From an uncultured Bacteroides sp. (lineage in GTDB: Bacteria; Bacteroidota; Bacteroidia; Bacteroidales; Bacteroidaceae): a DNA stretch of 64,000 nucleotides. The first letter of the stretch is position 1. Each line of letters opens with the position of its first letter. The notes below the pieces were generated by a model. That model was not told the origin of the DNA. It searched no databases and saw only the letters and a program-made list of their open reading frames with translations. The stretch is from the NCBI RefSeq assembly GCF_902491285.1, contig NZ_CABUHK010000014.1:14544-78543 (forward strand). The letters run 5' to 3'. A program made the position numbers and the translations under genes. Of this stretch, positions 36,257 through 45,077 are shown piece by piece.

Positions 36257-39200
36257 ATGAAAGATTATGCATTTGTTGAAGCGTGGAAGACACATTGTAG
36301 CCGTACTTCCATGATTTTAGGGCTATCCTTATTGTGTGCCCCTCTATCTTTTTCTGTTTATGCAGGAGATGGAGCCTCTAATGCTATGGTGCAAGTTATC
36401 ACACAAACGAAAACTGTAAAAGGAACTATTATTGATGAAAATGGTGAACCGCTGATTGGTGTTTCCATTGTTGTGAAAGGTACAAGTACGGGTACGATTA
36501 CAGATTTTGACGGTCACTTCTCAATTGATCTCCCGGCGGGAAAGAAAGAGCTGGTTATCTCTTATATCGGGTACAAGGAACAGACGGTAACTGTAACTGG
36601 CAGTACGCCGGTCAATGTGAAAATGGTGGCGGATACTCAGGCTTTGGATGAAGTAGTGGTGATAGGTTATGGTATGGTGAAGAAGCGCGATTTGACGGGT
36701 GCGGTGACTTCCGTTAAAAGTGGCGAAATTACGATGAGCCCGGTTAATAATCCGATGGAAGCATTACAGGGGAAAGTCGCAGGTCTGGATATTATGAAAT
36801 CTTCAGGAAAGGCAGGTGCGGATGTTGATATTCAATTGCGTGGTACTCGTTCTATTTATGGTTCTAATACTCCCTTGTTTATTATCGACGGAATTCAAGG
36901 TAGTTATAATCAAGTGAATCCGGCGGATATTGAATCTATTGAAGTCTTGAAAGATGCTTCTTCAACAGCTATTTATGGATCGGCAGGAGCCAATGGTGTT
37001 GTAATTATTACCACCAAACAGGGTAAAACGGGAAAAGCTACGGTTAACTTTGATGCCTACGTCGGAATCAGTGGCTTTGCCAAATTTCCTCATGGAATGG
37101 TTGGCGATGAATATGTTAATTTAAAGAAAGAAGCTTGGCGGACAAAAAATAACGAAGAATATCCGGAATTTATGTCTACAATCTTTGATAAACCAGGGGT
37201 ACTTGAAGCTTATGAGGCCGGTAAATGGATTGACTGGGTAGACGAAGTAATGGGGAAAAATGGTGTTCAGCAAAACTATAACCTATCAGTGACAGGAGGG
37301 ACGGAAAAGACAAAGATTTTTGCTTCTTTGAATTATAATAATGAAGAAGGGCTGATTAAAAACGATGATCGTAAACGTTACAGTATGCGTCTGAATTTGG
37401 ATCAATCAATTTTCTCTTGGGCAAAAATCGGTTTCAATACCAATCTGACGTATACCGATAGTAATTCGCGTAACCAAGGTGTGTTTGTGAATGCATTGAC
37501 TTTCCTGCCATTAGGTGATGTTTATGATGCCGAAGGTAACATAAACTATGAATATTGTAAAGATGGGGGAAAGGTGAATCCGATGGCTGATGAAGCCAAA
37601 AATCAATATGTAAACAATACACGTAGCACGTATTTTGCCGGTAATGCTTATCTGGAATTGACTCCATTGAAAGGATTGTCTTTCAAATCGGTACTTGGAA
37701 CTACATTGAATAATGCCCGCAATGGGGTTTTCTATGGAAAGAAATCGATTGCTAATATAACTTCCGGTTATCAGGCGCCTCTTGCTGAGATATATAACAG
37801 CTCTTCTTATGCTTATAGATGGGAGAATGTACTGACTTACAATTTTACATTGGCCAAAGATCATAATTTTGGTATCACAGGGATCACTTCCTGGTCAAAA
37901 AAACAGGATGAAGCAAATGAGAGTCATGCACAGGGACAGGAACTTGCTTCGCAATCATTTCACAATCTGGGAGCTGGTACGGAAAAAGTAGTAGTAAGAT
38001 CAAGTTTCTCACAGACACAATCAATGTCTTATGCATTTCGTTTCAACTATAATTATCAAGGTAAGTATTTGTTTACTTTCTCTAATCGTTGGGATGGGGT
38101 TTCTCATTTAGCTGTCGGACATAAATGGGACTCTTTTCCGGCTGCGGCTATTGCGTGGCGTATTAGTGACGAAGCTTTTATGGAGAAAACACAGAACTGG
38201 CTGTCTAATTTTAAGTTTCGTGCAGGCTATGGTGTAACTGGAAATTCCGGCCGTAAAGATGCCGCTTATTCTTCTACTACAGGAAGTTACACCTATACGA
38301 CCGGGGTCGGTTTCGGGAATAGCGGAGTCGGTCATATTCAGTTTGGAGGAACGTATGGTAATCCTGATGTAGGCTGGGAAAAGTCTTACAATACAAACAT
38401 TGGTATTGATTTAGGATTGTTTAATGGAAGAGTTAATCTGACTCTCGACTGGTACAATACAGATACGAAAGATTTGTTGTATGCACGTACGATGCCGATC
38501 ACTTCAGGAGTATCGGGCTGGGGCTCACCGTTAAAAGCATGGCAGAACCTTGGTGAGACAAATAATAAAGGTGTCGAAATCTCGTTAAATACTCAGAATA
38601 TAGTAAAGAAGAATTTCACATGGTCTTCCAATATAACCTTTACTGCCAATAAGGAAAAGATTGTTTCTTTGCCGGACGGAGACGTGAAAGACGAAAAACT
38701 ATTTGAAGGAGAAGCAATCAGTGTCTTCTATGACTATAAAAATTTGGGAATCTGGTCGACAGCAGAGGCAGATGAAGCCGCCCGGTATAACTGTAAACCT
38801 GGTGATATCAAACTAGCTACAGATGGCTCGTTCAATGATAAAGGTATTCATACGTACAGTAATAAAACAGACTATTTTATCTTGGGTAAGAAGACACCGG
38901 ACTGGATTCTCGGTTTTCAGAATAACTTCACCTATCGTGATTTTGACTTGAGTTTCTTTATCATGGCTCGTTGGGGATTTATGGTTAACAATGATGTTAT
39001 CACTCGTTATAACCCGACCACAAGCTGGGATAATTCACCGACAGGAATTGACTACTGGACACCCGAAAACCAGGGAGCTTATTTACCTCGTCCGGGTCTT
39101 CATGAACAAAAAAGTAATTATGTCGGCTTCTCCTCTTTAGCTTATATGGATGGTTCATATGTCAAAGTGAAAAATATCACTTTGGGATATTCTCTTCCCA

Positions 39201-39373
39201 AAAAGTGCTTGGCTAAGATTCATATGGAAAAACTTCGTGTATATGCTACAGCTTACGATCCGTTTATTTTCGCTAAAGAAGAGTTGATGAGAGACTTGGA
39301 TCCGGAGCGTAACGGTGCATCGAATTTCCCGTTGACCAAGAGATTTGTATTTGGTGTAAATGTAACATTTTAA
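36257..39373 (+). CDS. SusC-family TonB-dependent receptor
   Basis: A 1038-residue outer-membrane importer. A signal peptide ends near SFSVYAGD. It is followed by a carboxypeptidase-D-like regulatory domain (KTVKGTIIDENGEPLIGVSI, about 50-130), the TonB box region LDEVVVIGYG, a plug domain (VQLRGTRS-like, KDASSTAIYGSAGANGVVIITTKQG), and a 22-strand barrel ending in FGVNVTF. The ATG at 36257 opens the signal peptide; the frame continues 65 codons upstream but that part has no signal. There is no N-terminal STN domain, so it is not an obvious partner of a FecR anti-sigma factor. Twelve bp ahead of its susD; no glycanase follows. Confidence 0.95.
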   Translation: MKDYAFVEAWKTHCSRTSMILGLSLLCAPLSFSVYAGDGASNAMVQVITQTKTVKGTIIDENGEPLIGVSIVVKGTSTGTITDFDGHFSIDLPAGKKELVISYIGYKEQTVTVTGSTPVNVKMVADTQALDEVVVIGYGMVKKRDLTGAVTSVKSGEITMSPVNNPMEALQGKVAGLDIMKSSGKAGADVDIQLRGTRSIYGSNTPLFIIDGIQGSYNQVNPADIESIEVLKDASSTAIYGSAGANGVVIITTKQGKTGKATVNFDAYVGISGFAKFPHGMVGDEYVNLKKEAWRTKNNEEYPEFMSTIFDKPGVLEAYEAGKWIDWVDEVMGKNGVQQNYNLSVTGGTEKTKIFASLNYNNEEGLIKNDDRKRYSMRLNLDQSIFSWAKIGFNTNLTYTDSNSRNQGVFVNALTFLPLGDVYDAEGNINYEYCKDGGKVNPMADEAKNQYVNNTRSTYFAGNAYLELTPLKGLSFKSVLGTTLNNARNGVFYGKKSIANITSGYQAPLAEIYNSSSYAYRWENVLTYNFTLAKDHNFGITGITSWSKKQDEANESHAQGQELASQSFHNLGAGTEKVVVRSSFSQTQSMSYAFRFNYNYQGKYLFTFSNRWDGVSHLAVGHKWDSFPAAAIAWRISDEAFMEKTQNWLSNFKFRAGYGVTGNSGRKDAAYSSTTGSYTYTTGVGFGNSGVGHIQFGGTYGNPDVGWEKSYNTNIGIDLGLFNGRVNLTLDWYNTDTKDLLYARTMPITSGVSGWGSPLKAWQNLGETNNKGVEISLNTQNIVKKNFTWSSNITFTANKEKIVSLPDGDVKDEKLFEGEAISVFYDYKNLGIWSTAEADEAARYNCKPGDIKLATDGSFNDKGIHTYSNKTDYFILGKKTPDWILGFQNNFTYRDFDLSFFIMARWGFMVNNDVITRYNPTTSWDNSPTGIDYWTPENQGAYLPRPGLHEQKSNYVGFSSLAYMDGSYVKVKNITLGYSLPKKCLAKIHMEKLRVYATAYDPFIFAKEELMRDLDPERNGASNFPLTKRFVFGVNVTF

Positions 39374-39385
39374 TTAGTGAGAGTT

Positions 39386-41185
39386 ATGAAAAATAGAAAA
39401 ATATATAATGTATTGTTAGCTACAGTCTGGATTCTTGGAGGAGTATCCTGTTCTCTGGACGAATACAATCCGGGAGGTTCGGATATTGAATCATTGATGA
39501 CAACTCAAAATGGCTTTCAGTTGGCAATAAACAATTGTTACTTCGGATTGCAGCGTAGTTTTAATGGCAAGCAGATTTATATTCAACTAGCAGAAGCAGG
39601 TACTGATTTGTGGACGGCTAAACAAAATTCGAACACGAATGCTAATTACTTTAAATATGCGGAAGGAGGAGCAATGAACTTGAATATGGCTCAAAGTATC
39701 TGGAATTCCGGATATGATGGGATTGGTTCCTGCAATTTGGCACTTGCACAAGCTGATAAAGTTATTGACTGGGAATCGGTAGAAGTGAAAAATGCTACTA
39801 TTGCAGAAGCGCACTTTTTAAGAGCTTTATATTACTATAATCTGGTAGAAACATTTGGTGGGGTTACTCTTGTTACCGGTAAAGCTGAAAGTGTAAACAT
39901 GGCTCCGGGCAGGGTTGAGCCTTTGGAGGTTTATAAGAATTGTATCATTCCTGATCTGGAATTTGCTGCCACCTATCTGCCTGTATCCCGTCCGGAAGAA
40001 GAGGGGCGTGCCTTACGAAAATCCGCTAAAGCCTATTTGGTGAAAGCTTATCTGACAACTAAAGAATATGGTTGCTCTGATTATTTGCAGGCAGCCAAGA
40101 ATTTGGCAGACGAGTTGATTCGTGATTGTGAAGCCGGTGGGGCAAACCTGGATACTTATATGTATTCTTCTTATGAAGAAGTATTTGCTGATGCTAACAA
40201 TCAGAATAATAAGGAGTCGATGTTTTCCATTGCTTGTAGTAGCCAGTATGGTAGTGTCAACAAGTGGCAGAACAACTTGAATTGGATGGAATTTTACTGT
40301 AATACTTATTATTTTCCTGCTATTGAAAAGACAGAAGATGGAATTAAACAGTGGGGAGGTAATCCCGAAGGTGAATTTATGCCTTCCAAATATTTATTGG
40401 ACTTGTATGTAGAGGCTGATAATACACTTGACCCCCGTTATTTCGCTTCTTTCAAGACCGCATGGGTAGCTAATAAAAACTTCACTTGGTCTGAAGATAA
40501 AATTACGGAAATGGACAGGACCAATAACATAACAACTGCTACGTCTTTGAAAGCAGGCGATGACGCTATCCGTATAATTCGTCCGGAAGAAGCCGGTTAT
40601 GAGACTTTGAAGGCTCAGAAACTGAGTGCTCCTTATATGATTGTGGACATTGAAGATTTATATGATGATAATGGAAGGGTGAAAATGAACTATACTCGTC
40701 AGAACGACGGTAAAAGTGTTTTGAATCCATTTTATTATTTCTATCCTTCCTTATCCAAGTTTAATACGACAAACGTTACAGTATCTAACTGGAGTAAGGG
40801 GCGTTATGGGAGCAATGCTTCAATTATAACGATGCGTATGGCCGAAATTTATTTGTTAGCTGCTGAAGCTGATTTTTATCTGACAGGCGGAACTAATGCG
40901 AATAAATATATAAACAAGGTACGTAGCCGGGCTGGTGCCTCTACATATAATGGTACAGTGAATATTCAGTATATTTTAGACGAACGGGCAAGAGAGTTGG
41001 CGGGTGAAAGTACCCGATGGTTCGATTTGAAGAGAACCGGTAAATTGTCATCGGAATACCTGAAACAAACCAATCCGGATATCGGTCAGTATTTTCAGGA
41101 CAATACTCATACCGTGCGCCCTATTCCGCAGTCATTTACGGATGTGATAGAGAATGGCGTGAATTATCAGAATCCGAATTATTAA
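39386..41185 (+). CDS. SusD/RagB-family surface glycan-binding lipoprotein
   Basis: A 599-residue lipoprotein (lipobox GVSC, mature C then SLDEY). It has the SusD TPR-like fold: the N-terminal PGGSDIESLMTTQNGFQLAINNCY, helices with AEAHFLRALYYYNLVETFGGVTLVT, and a C-terminal block RMAEIYLLAAEADF...VRSRAG and ERARELAGESTRWFDLKRTG. It pairs with the preceding SusC in the outer membrane. The ATG at 39386 is preferred over a GTG three codons upstream. Followed by a terminator, so this PUL remnant is only susCD. Confidence 0.94.
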   Translation: MKNRKIYNVLLATVWILGGVSCSLDEYNPGGSDIESLMTTQNGFQLAINNCYFGLQRSFNGKQIYIQLAEAGTDLWTAKQNSNTNANYFKYAEGGAMNLNMAQSIWNSGYDGIGSCNLALAQADKVIDWESVEVKNATIAEAHFLRALYYYNLVETFGGVTLVTGKAESVNMAPGRVEPLEVYKNCIIPDLEFAATYLPVSRPEEEGRALRKSAKAYLVKAYLTTKEYGCSDYLQAAKNLADELIRDCEAGGANLDTYMYSSYEEVFADANNQNNKESMFSIACSSQYGSVNKWQNNLNWMEFYCNTYYFPAIEKTEDGIKQWGGNPEGEFMPSKYLLDLYVEADNTLDPRYFASFKTAWVANKNFTWSEDKITEMDRTNNITTATSLKAGDDAIRIIRPEEAGYETLKAQKLSAPYMIVDIEDLYDDNGRVKMNYTRQNDGKSVLNPFYYFYPSLSKFNTTNVTVSNWSKGRYGSNASIITMRMAEIYLLAAEADFYLTGGTNANKYINKVRSRAGASTYNGTVNIQYILDERARELAGESTRWFDLKRTGKLSSEYLKQTNPDIGQYFQDNTHTVRPIPQSFTDVIENGVNYQNPNY

Positions 41186-41240
41186 GAAGCTCTTTTGTAA
41201 GTTAAAAAAACAGATGAAGATTAATTTTTAATTTATGGAG

Positions 41241-41281
41241 GAGGGATATATCGCGATGATATGTCCCTCTTTCTTGTTTTT
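41241..41281 (+). terminator. Terminator of the susCD operon
   Basis: GAGGGATATA (41241-41250) pairs with TATGTCCCTC (41260-41269), one wobble, followed by TTTCTTGTTTT. Confidence 0.75.
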
Positions 41282-41285
41282 TCTT

Positions 41286-41293
41286 TATCTTTG
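41286..41293 (+). promoter_or_regulatory. -7 promoter box for the carbonic anhydrase gene
   Basis: TATCTTTG, 31 bases before the ATG at 41325; it lies within the longest reading frame and so supports the shorter start. Confidence 0.6.
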
Positions 41294-41324
41294 TATGGTT
41301 ACATATCAAATAAAACAAAAAGTT

Positions 41325-41867
41325 ATGTTAGAAGAAATACTTGCTTACAACAAAAGGTTCGTTGAGAACAAGGGATATGAAGCGTATATTACAAACAAGT
41401 ATCCCGATAAGAAAATTGCTATTCTTTCCTGTATGGATACACGGCTGACAGCGTTGTTGCCTGCCGCATTAGGTATCAAGAATGGAGATGTAAAAATGAT
41501 AAAAAATGCGGGTGGGGTTATTTCCCATCCCTTTGGTAGTGTGATTCGTAGTCTGCTCGTTGCTATTTTTGAACTGGGTGTAGAGGAAATTATGGTGATT
41601 GCACATTCCGATTGTGGAGCCTGTCATATGCACAGCGAAGAAATGCTTGAGAAAATGAAGGCGCGGGGCATCAATCCGGATTATATAGACATGATGCGTT
41701 TCTGCGGAGTCGATTTCCATTCGTGGCTCGATGGCTTTGAAGATACGGAGAAGTCGGTGCGAGGAACAGTTAATTTTATTGTGCGCCATCCTCTGATTCC
41801 GTCAGACGTGAAGGTTTACGGTTTTATTATTGATTCCACTACCGGAGAGTTGACGAGAATAGTATAA
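41325..41867 (+). CDS. Beta-class carbonic anhydrase
   Basis: A 180-residue zinc enzyme converting CO2 and bicarbonate. Zinc ligands are visible in the usual places: the Cys of SCMDTRL and the His/Cys of AHSDCGACHM. Aspartate and arginine of CMDTR complete the active site. The start at 41325 (MLEEILAYNKRF) is chosen on family N-terminus and promoter position. CO2 supply suits the carboxylating/decarboxylating metabolism in this region. Its 3' end overlaps, on the opposite strand, the 3' end of the small gene 41802-42077. Confidence 0.93.
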   Translation: MLEEILAYNKRFVENKGYEAYITNKYPDKKIAILSCMDTRLTALLPAALGIKNGDVKMIKNAGGVISHPFGSVIRSLLVAIFELGVEEIMVIAHSDCGACHMHSEEMLEKMKARGINPDYIDMMRFCGVDFHSWLDGFEDTEKSVRGTVNFIVRHPLIPSDVKVYGFIIDSTTGELTRIV

Positions 41868-42077
41868 TTCGTTTATATTATAGGTAATCCGTTTAAAAAA
41901 GGACAAAAAATAAGGCAGCTCTTTGTTGGCTGCCTTTATCTTTTTGCGGTTATATACTTTCTTTGACTGGTGCACCCGTTTGTGACAAATAGGGTGTCCG
42001 TACATTTCAATTTCAGCCTCCCGGCTTGCTTTACGATTCGCTTTAATGTAATCGTCCTGCGTAATTCGCTTTTTCAT
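41802..42077 (-). CDS. Small basic protein with an in-frame terminator (possible non-stop mRNA / ribosome-rescue-like gene)
   Basis: The frame encodes 91 residues, but only the first ~58 look protein-like: MKKRITQDDYIKANRKAS, then VHQSKKVYNRKKIKAANKEL, then PYFL. The protein is rich in lysine and arginine. The -7 box TATCTTTG lies 23 bases upstream, supporting real expression. Codons 48-55 (KAANKELP) form the stem of an intrinsic terminator, and the following Tyr-Phe-Leu codons are its U-tract. The stop codon is about 100 nt further on, inside the carbonic anhydrase gene (antisense). I recall similar small Bacteroidales proteins annotated as hypothetical. The parallel with ArfA, made from non-stop mRNA, is inference. 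The alternative is a plain hypothetical with a read-through tail. Confidence 0.7.
   Translation of the reverse strand: MKKRITQDDYIKANRKASREAEIEMYGHPICHKRVHQSKKVYNRKKIKAANKELPYFLSFFKRITYNINELYYSRQLSGSGINNKTVNLHV
41904..41945. terminator. Bidirectional terminator, inside the small minus-strand gene
   Basis: AAGGCAGC (41912-41919) pairs with GCTGCCTT (41929-41936), a perfect 8-bp stem with a 9-base loop. Plus strand: ends the carbonic anhydrase transcript (TTTATCTTTTT). Minus strand: followed by ATTTTTTG, within codons 56-58 of the small gene. Confidence 0.85.
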
Positions 42078-42099
42078 ACCATGATATTATTTGTCAGTG

Positions 42100-42107
42100 C
42101 AAAGATA
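42100..42107 (-). promoter_or_regulatory. -7 promoter box for the small basic-protein gene
   Basis: TATCTTTG on the minus strand, 23 bases before the ATG at 42077. Confidence 0.6.
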
Positions 42108-42139
42108 CTATTTTATTTCTTATTACGCTTGGTTTGCTT

Positions 42140-42147
42140 TATCTTTG
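42140..42147 (+). promoter_or_regulatory. -7 promoter box for the nitroreductase operon
   Basis: TATCTTTG, 31 bases before the ATG at 42179, back to back with the box at 42100-42107. Confidence 0.6.
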
Positions 42148-42178
42148 CATACATTAATCAAATGAAACCGGAAATAAT

Positions 42179-42715
42179 ATGGAAAATTTCAGTGAATTGA
42201 TAAAGAACCGTCGCAGTATGCGCAAGTTTACTGATGAAGAACTGACGCAGGACGAAGTTGTTGCATTGATGAAAGCAGCCTTGATGTCCCCCTCTTCCAA
42301 ACGCAGTAACAGTTGGCAATTTGTGGTAGTTGATGATAAAGAAATGTTGAAAGAGTTGTCTCATTGTAAAGAACAGGCTTCTTCCTTTATTGCCGATGCC
42401 GCTTTGGCAATTGTCGTAATGGCCGATCCGTTGGCGAGTGATGTGTGGATCGAAGATGCTTCTATCGCTTCCATTATGATACAGTTGCAGGCCGAAGACC
42501 TTGGCTTGGGTAGTTGCTGGGTGCAGGTACGTGAGCGTTTTACTGCTACCGGAATGCCTTCTGACGAATTTGTCCATGGAATACTGGATATTCCTTTACA
42601 GCTTCAGATACTTTCCGTCATTGCTATCGGACATAAAGGGATGGAACGCAAACCTTTCAATGAGGAACATCTTCAGTGGGAGAAAATTCATATCAATAAA
42701 TTCGGAGGAAAATAA
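42179..42715 (+). CDS. Nitroreductase-family oxidoreductase
   Basis: A 178-residue FMN-dependent flavoprotein that reduces nitro or quinone compounds using NAD(P)H. Family features: the N-terminal RRSMRKFTDEEL FMN-binding arginine block, ALMSPSSKRSNSWQFVVV, and GLGSCWVQVR. The length is typical of the short nitroreductase type. First gene of a five-gene same-strand run (nitroreductase, membrane protein, DUF2520, kdsC, maf). Confidence 0.88.
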   Translation: MENFSELIKNRRSMRKFTDEELTQDEVVALMKAALMSPSSKRSNSWQFVVVDDKEMLKELSHCKEQASSFIADAALAIVVMADPLASDVWIEDASIASIMIQLQAEDLGLGSCWVQVRERFTATGMPSDEFVHGILDIPLQLQILSVIAIGHKGMERKPFNEEHLQWEKIHINKFGGK

Positions 42716-42717
42716 CA

Positions 42718-43053
42718 ATGGGAGCTGCCAAAGCAAATAACAGTAAAGATACCTATATGGCTACTGCCGTTACCTTTATGGTAATCGGAGCACTTTATTT
42801 GATAGATAAACTGATTCATTTTTCTTCCGTCGGCTTACCCTGGGTGATGAATAAGGATAACATGCTGCTATATGCTTCTATTTGCTTCCTTATTTTCAAG
42901 CGTGATAAATCCATCGGCTTCGTATTGCTGGGGCTTTGGCTGGTGATGAATATCGGTCTGGTGATGTCGTTATTGGGTTCATTGTCAGGGTATTTACTGC
43001 CGTTGACCTTGCTTGTAGTCGGAATTATTCTATTTTGGATTGCAAAACGGTAA
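42718..43053 (+). CDS. Small membrane protein, hypothetical
   Basis: A 111-residue protein with about four hydrophobic segments (AVTFMVIGALYLIDKL; LLYASICFLIF; FVLLGLWLVMNIGLVMSLLG; LLPLTLLVVGIILFWIA) that ends in KR. I do not recognise a named family. It starts 2 bp after the nitroreductase stop and is 4 bp ahead of the DUF2520 gene, so it is in the operon. Function unknown. Confidence 0.75.
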   Translation: MGAAKANNSKDTYMATAVTFMVIGALYLIDKLIHFSSVGLPWVMNKDNMLLYASICFLIFKRDKSIGFVLLGLWLVMNIGLVMSLLGSLSGYLLPLTLLVVGIILFWIAKR

Positions 43054-43057
43054 AGAG

Positions 43058-44357
<1,300 letters not shown>

Positions 44358-44370
44358 TAAAATTAATGAT

Positions 44371-44430
44371 ATGATTGGTATCAACAAACAGTATTTCCAA
44401 TCATGAATAGTAAATTATCCAATCGTAAAT
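44371..44430. repeat. 22-bp-spaced word CCAATC between kdsC and maf
   Basis: CCAATCATGAA begins at 44397 and CCAATCGTAAA at 44419, 22 bp apart. The inverted word GATTGG lies at 44373. Only two direct units are present, immediately upstream of the maf ATG at 44437. Confidence 0.6.
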
Positions 44431-44436
44431 GAAACA

Positions 44437-45018
44437 ATGCTTGATAATCTAAAGAAATATCAGATCATACTGGCCTCCAATTCACCTCGTAGAAAAGAGC
44501 TGATGTCGGGCTTGGGAGTAGATTATATAGTCAGGACATTACCTGATGTAGATGAGTCCTATCCCGATACCTTGGCAGGTGCGGAGATACCGGAATTTAT
44601 CGCCCGTGAAAAAGCTGACGCCTATCGTGCCATGATGCAACCGGGCGAATTGTTGGTGACGGCGGATACCATCGTCTGGTTGGACGGGAAAGTCCTGGGT
44701 AAGCCGGAAGGTAGGGAAGGGGCTGTTGAGATGCTTCGTACGCTTTCGGGAAAATCCCATCAGGTCTTCACGGGTGTTTGCCTGACCACTACCGAATGGC
44801 AAAAGAGCTTTACCGCCTCTTCCGATGTACAGTTCGATGTCTTGTCCGAAGATGAAATCCAATATTATGTTGACCGTTACCAGCCTATGGATAAGGCAGG
44901 CGCTTATGGCGTTCAGGAATGGATTGGTTATATCGGAGTAAAATCTATTTCCGGCAGCTTCTACAATATAATGGGACTCCCCATACAAAAACTGTACGGG
45001 GAGCTAAAGAAATTATAG
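44437..45018 (+). CDS. maf: Maf-family nucleoside triphosphate pyrophosphatase
   Basis: A 193-residue enzyme that hydrolyses dTTP/UTP or modified nucleotides to monophosphates (house-cleaning). Motifs: LASNSPRRKELM near residue 12, EKADAYR, and TADTIVWLDGKVLGKP near 77. Last gene of the nitroreductase operon, 79 bp after kdsC; the gap holds the CCAATC repeat. Convergent with the TPR gene. Confidence 0.93.
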   Translation: MLDNLKKYQIILASNSPRRKELMSGLGVDYIVRTLPDVDESYPDTLAGAEIPEFIAREKADAYRAMMQPGELLVTADTIVWLDGKVLGKPEGREGAVEMLRTLSGKSHQVFTGVCLTTTEWQKSFTASSDVQFDVLSEDEIQYYVDRYQPMDKAGAYGVQEWIGYIGVKSISGSFYNIMGLPIQKLYGELKKL

Positions 45019-45030
45019 TTAATAAGTTGA

Positions 45031-45067
45031 ATCCTGAACCTCAGGAAGAAATCCTGTATCTCAGGAA
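45031..45067. repeat. Two direct copies of a palindromic word between maf and the TPR gene
   Basis: A 17-bp word (TCCTGA-ACC-TCAGGA core) occurs at 45031-45047 and, with two changes, at 45051-45067. The period is 20 bp, in a convergent intergenic region. Each copy is itself palindromic, so it may act as the terminator of both genes or belong to the same class as the 22-bp arrays. Confidence 0.7.
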
Positions 45068-45077
45068 AGGCGGAAAA

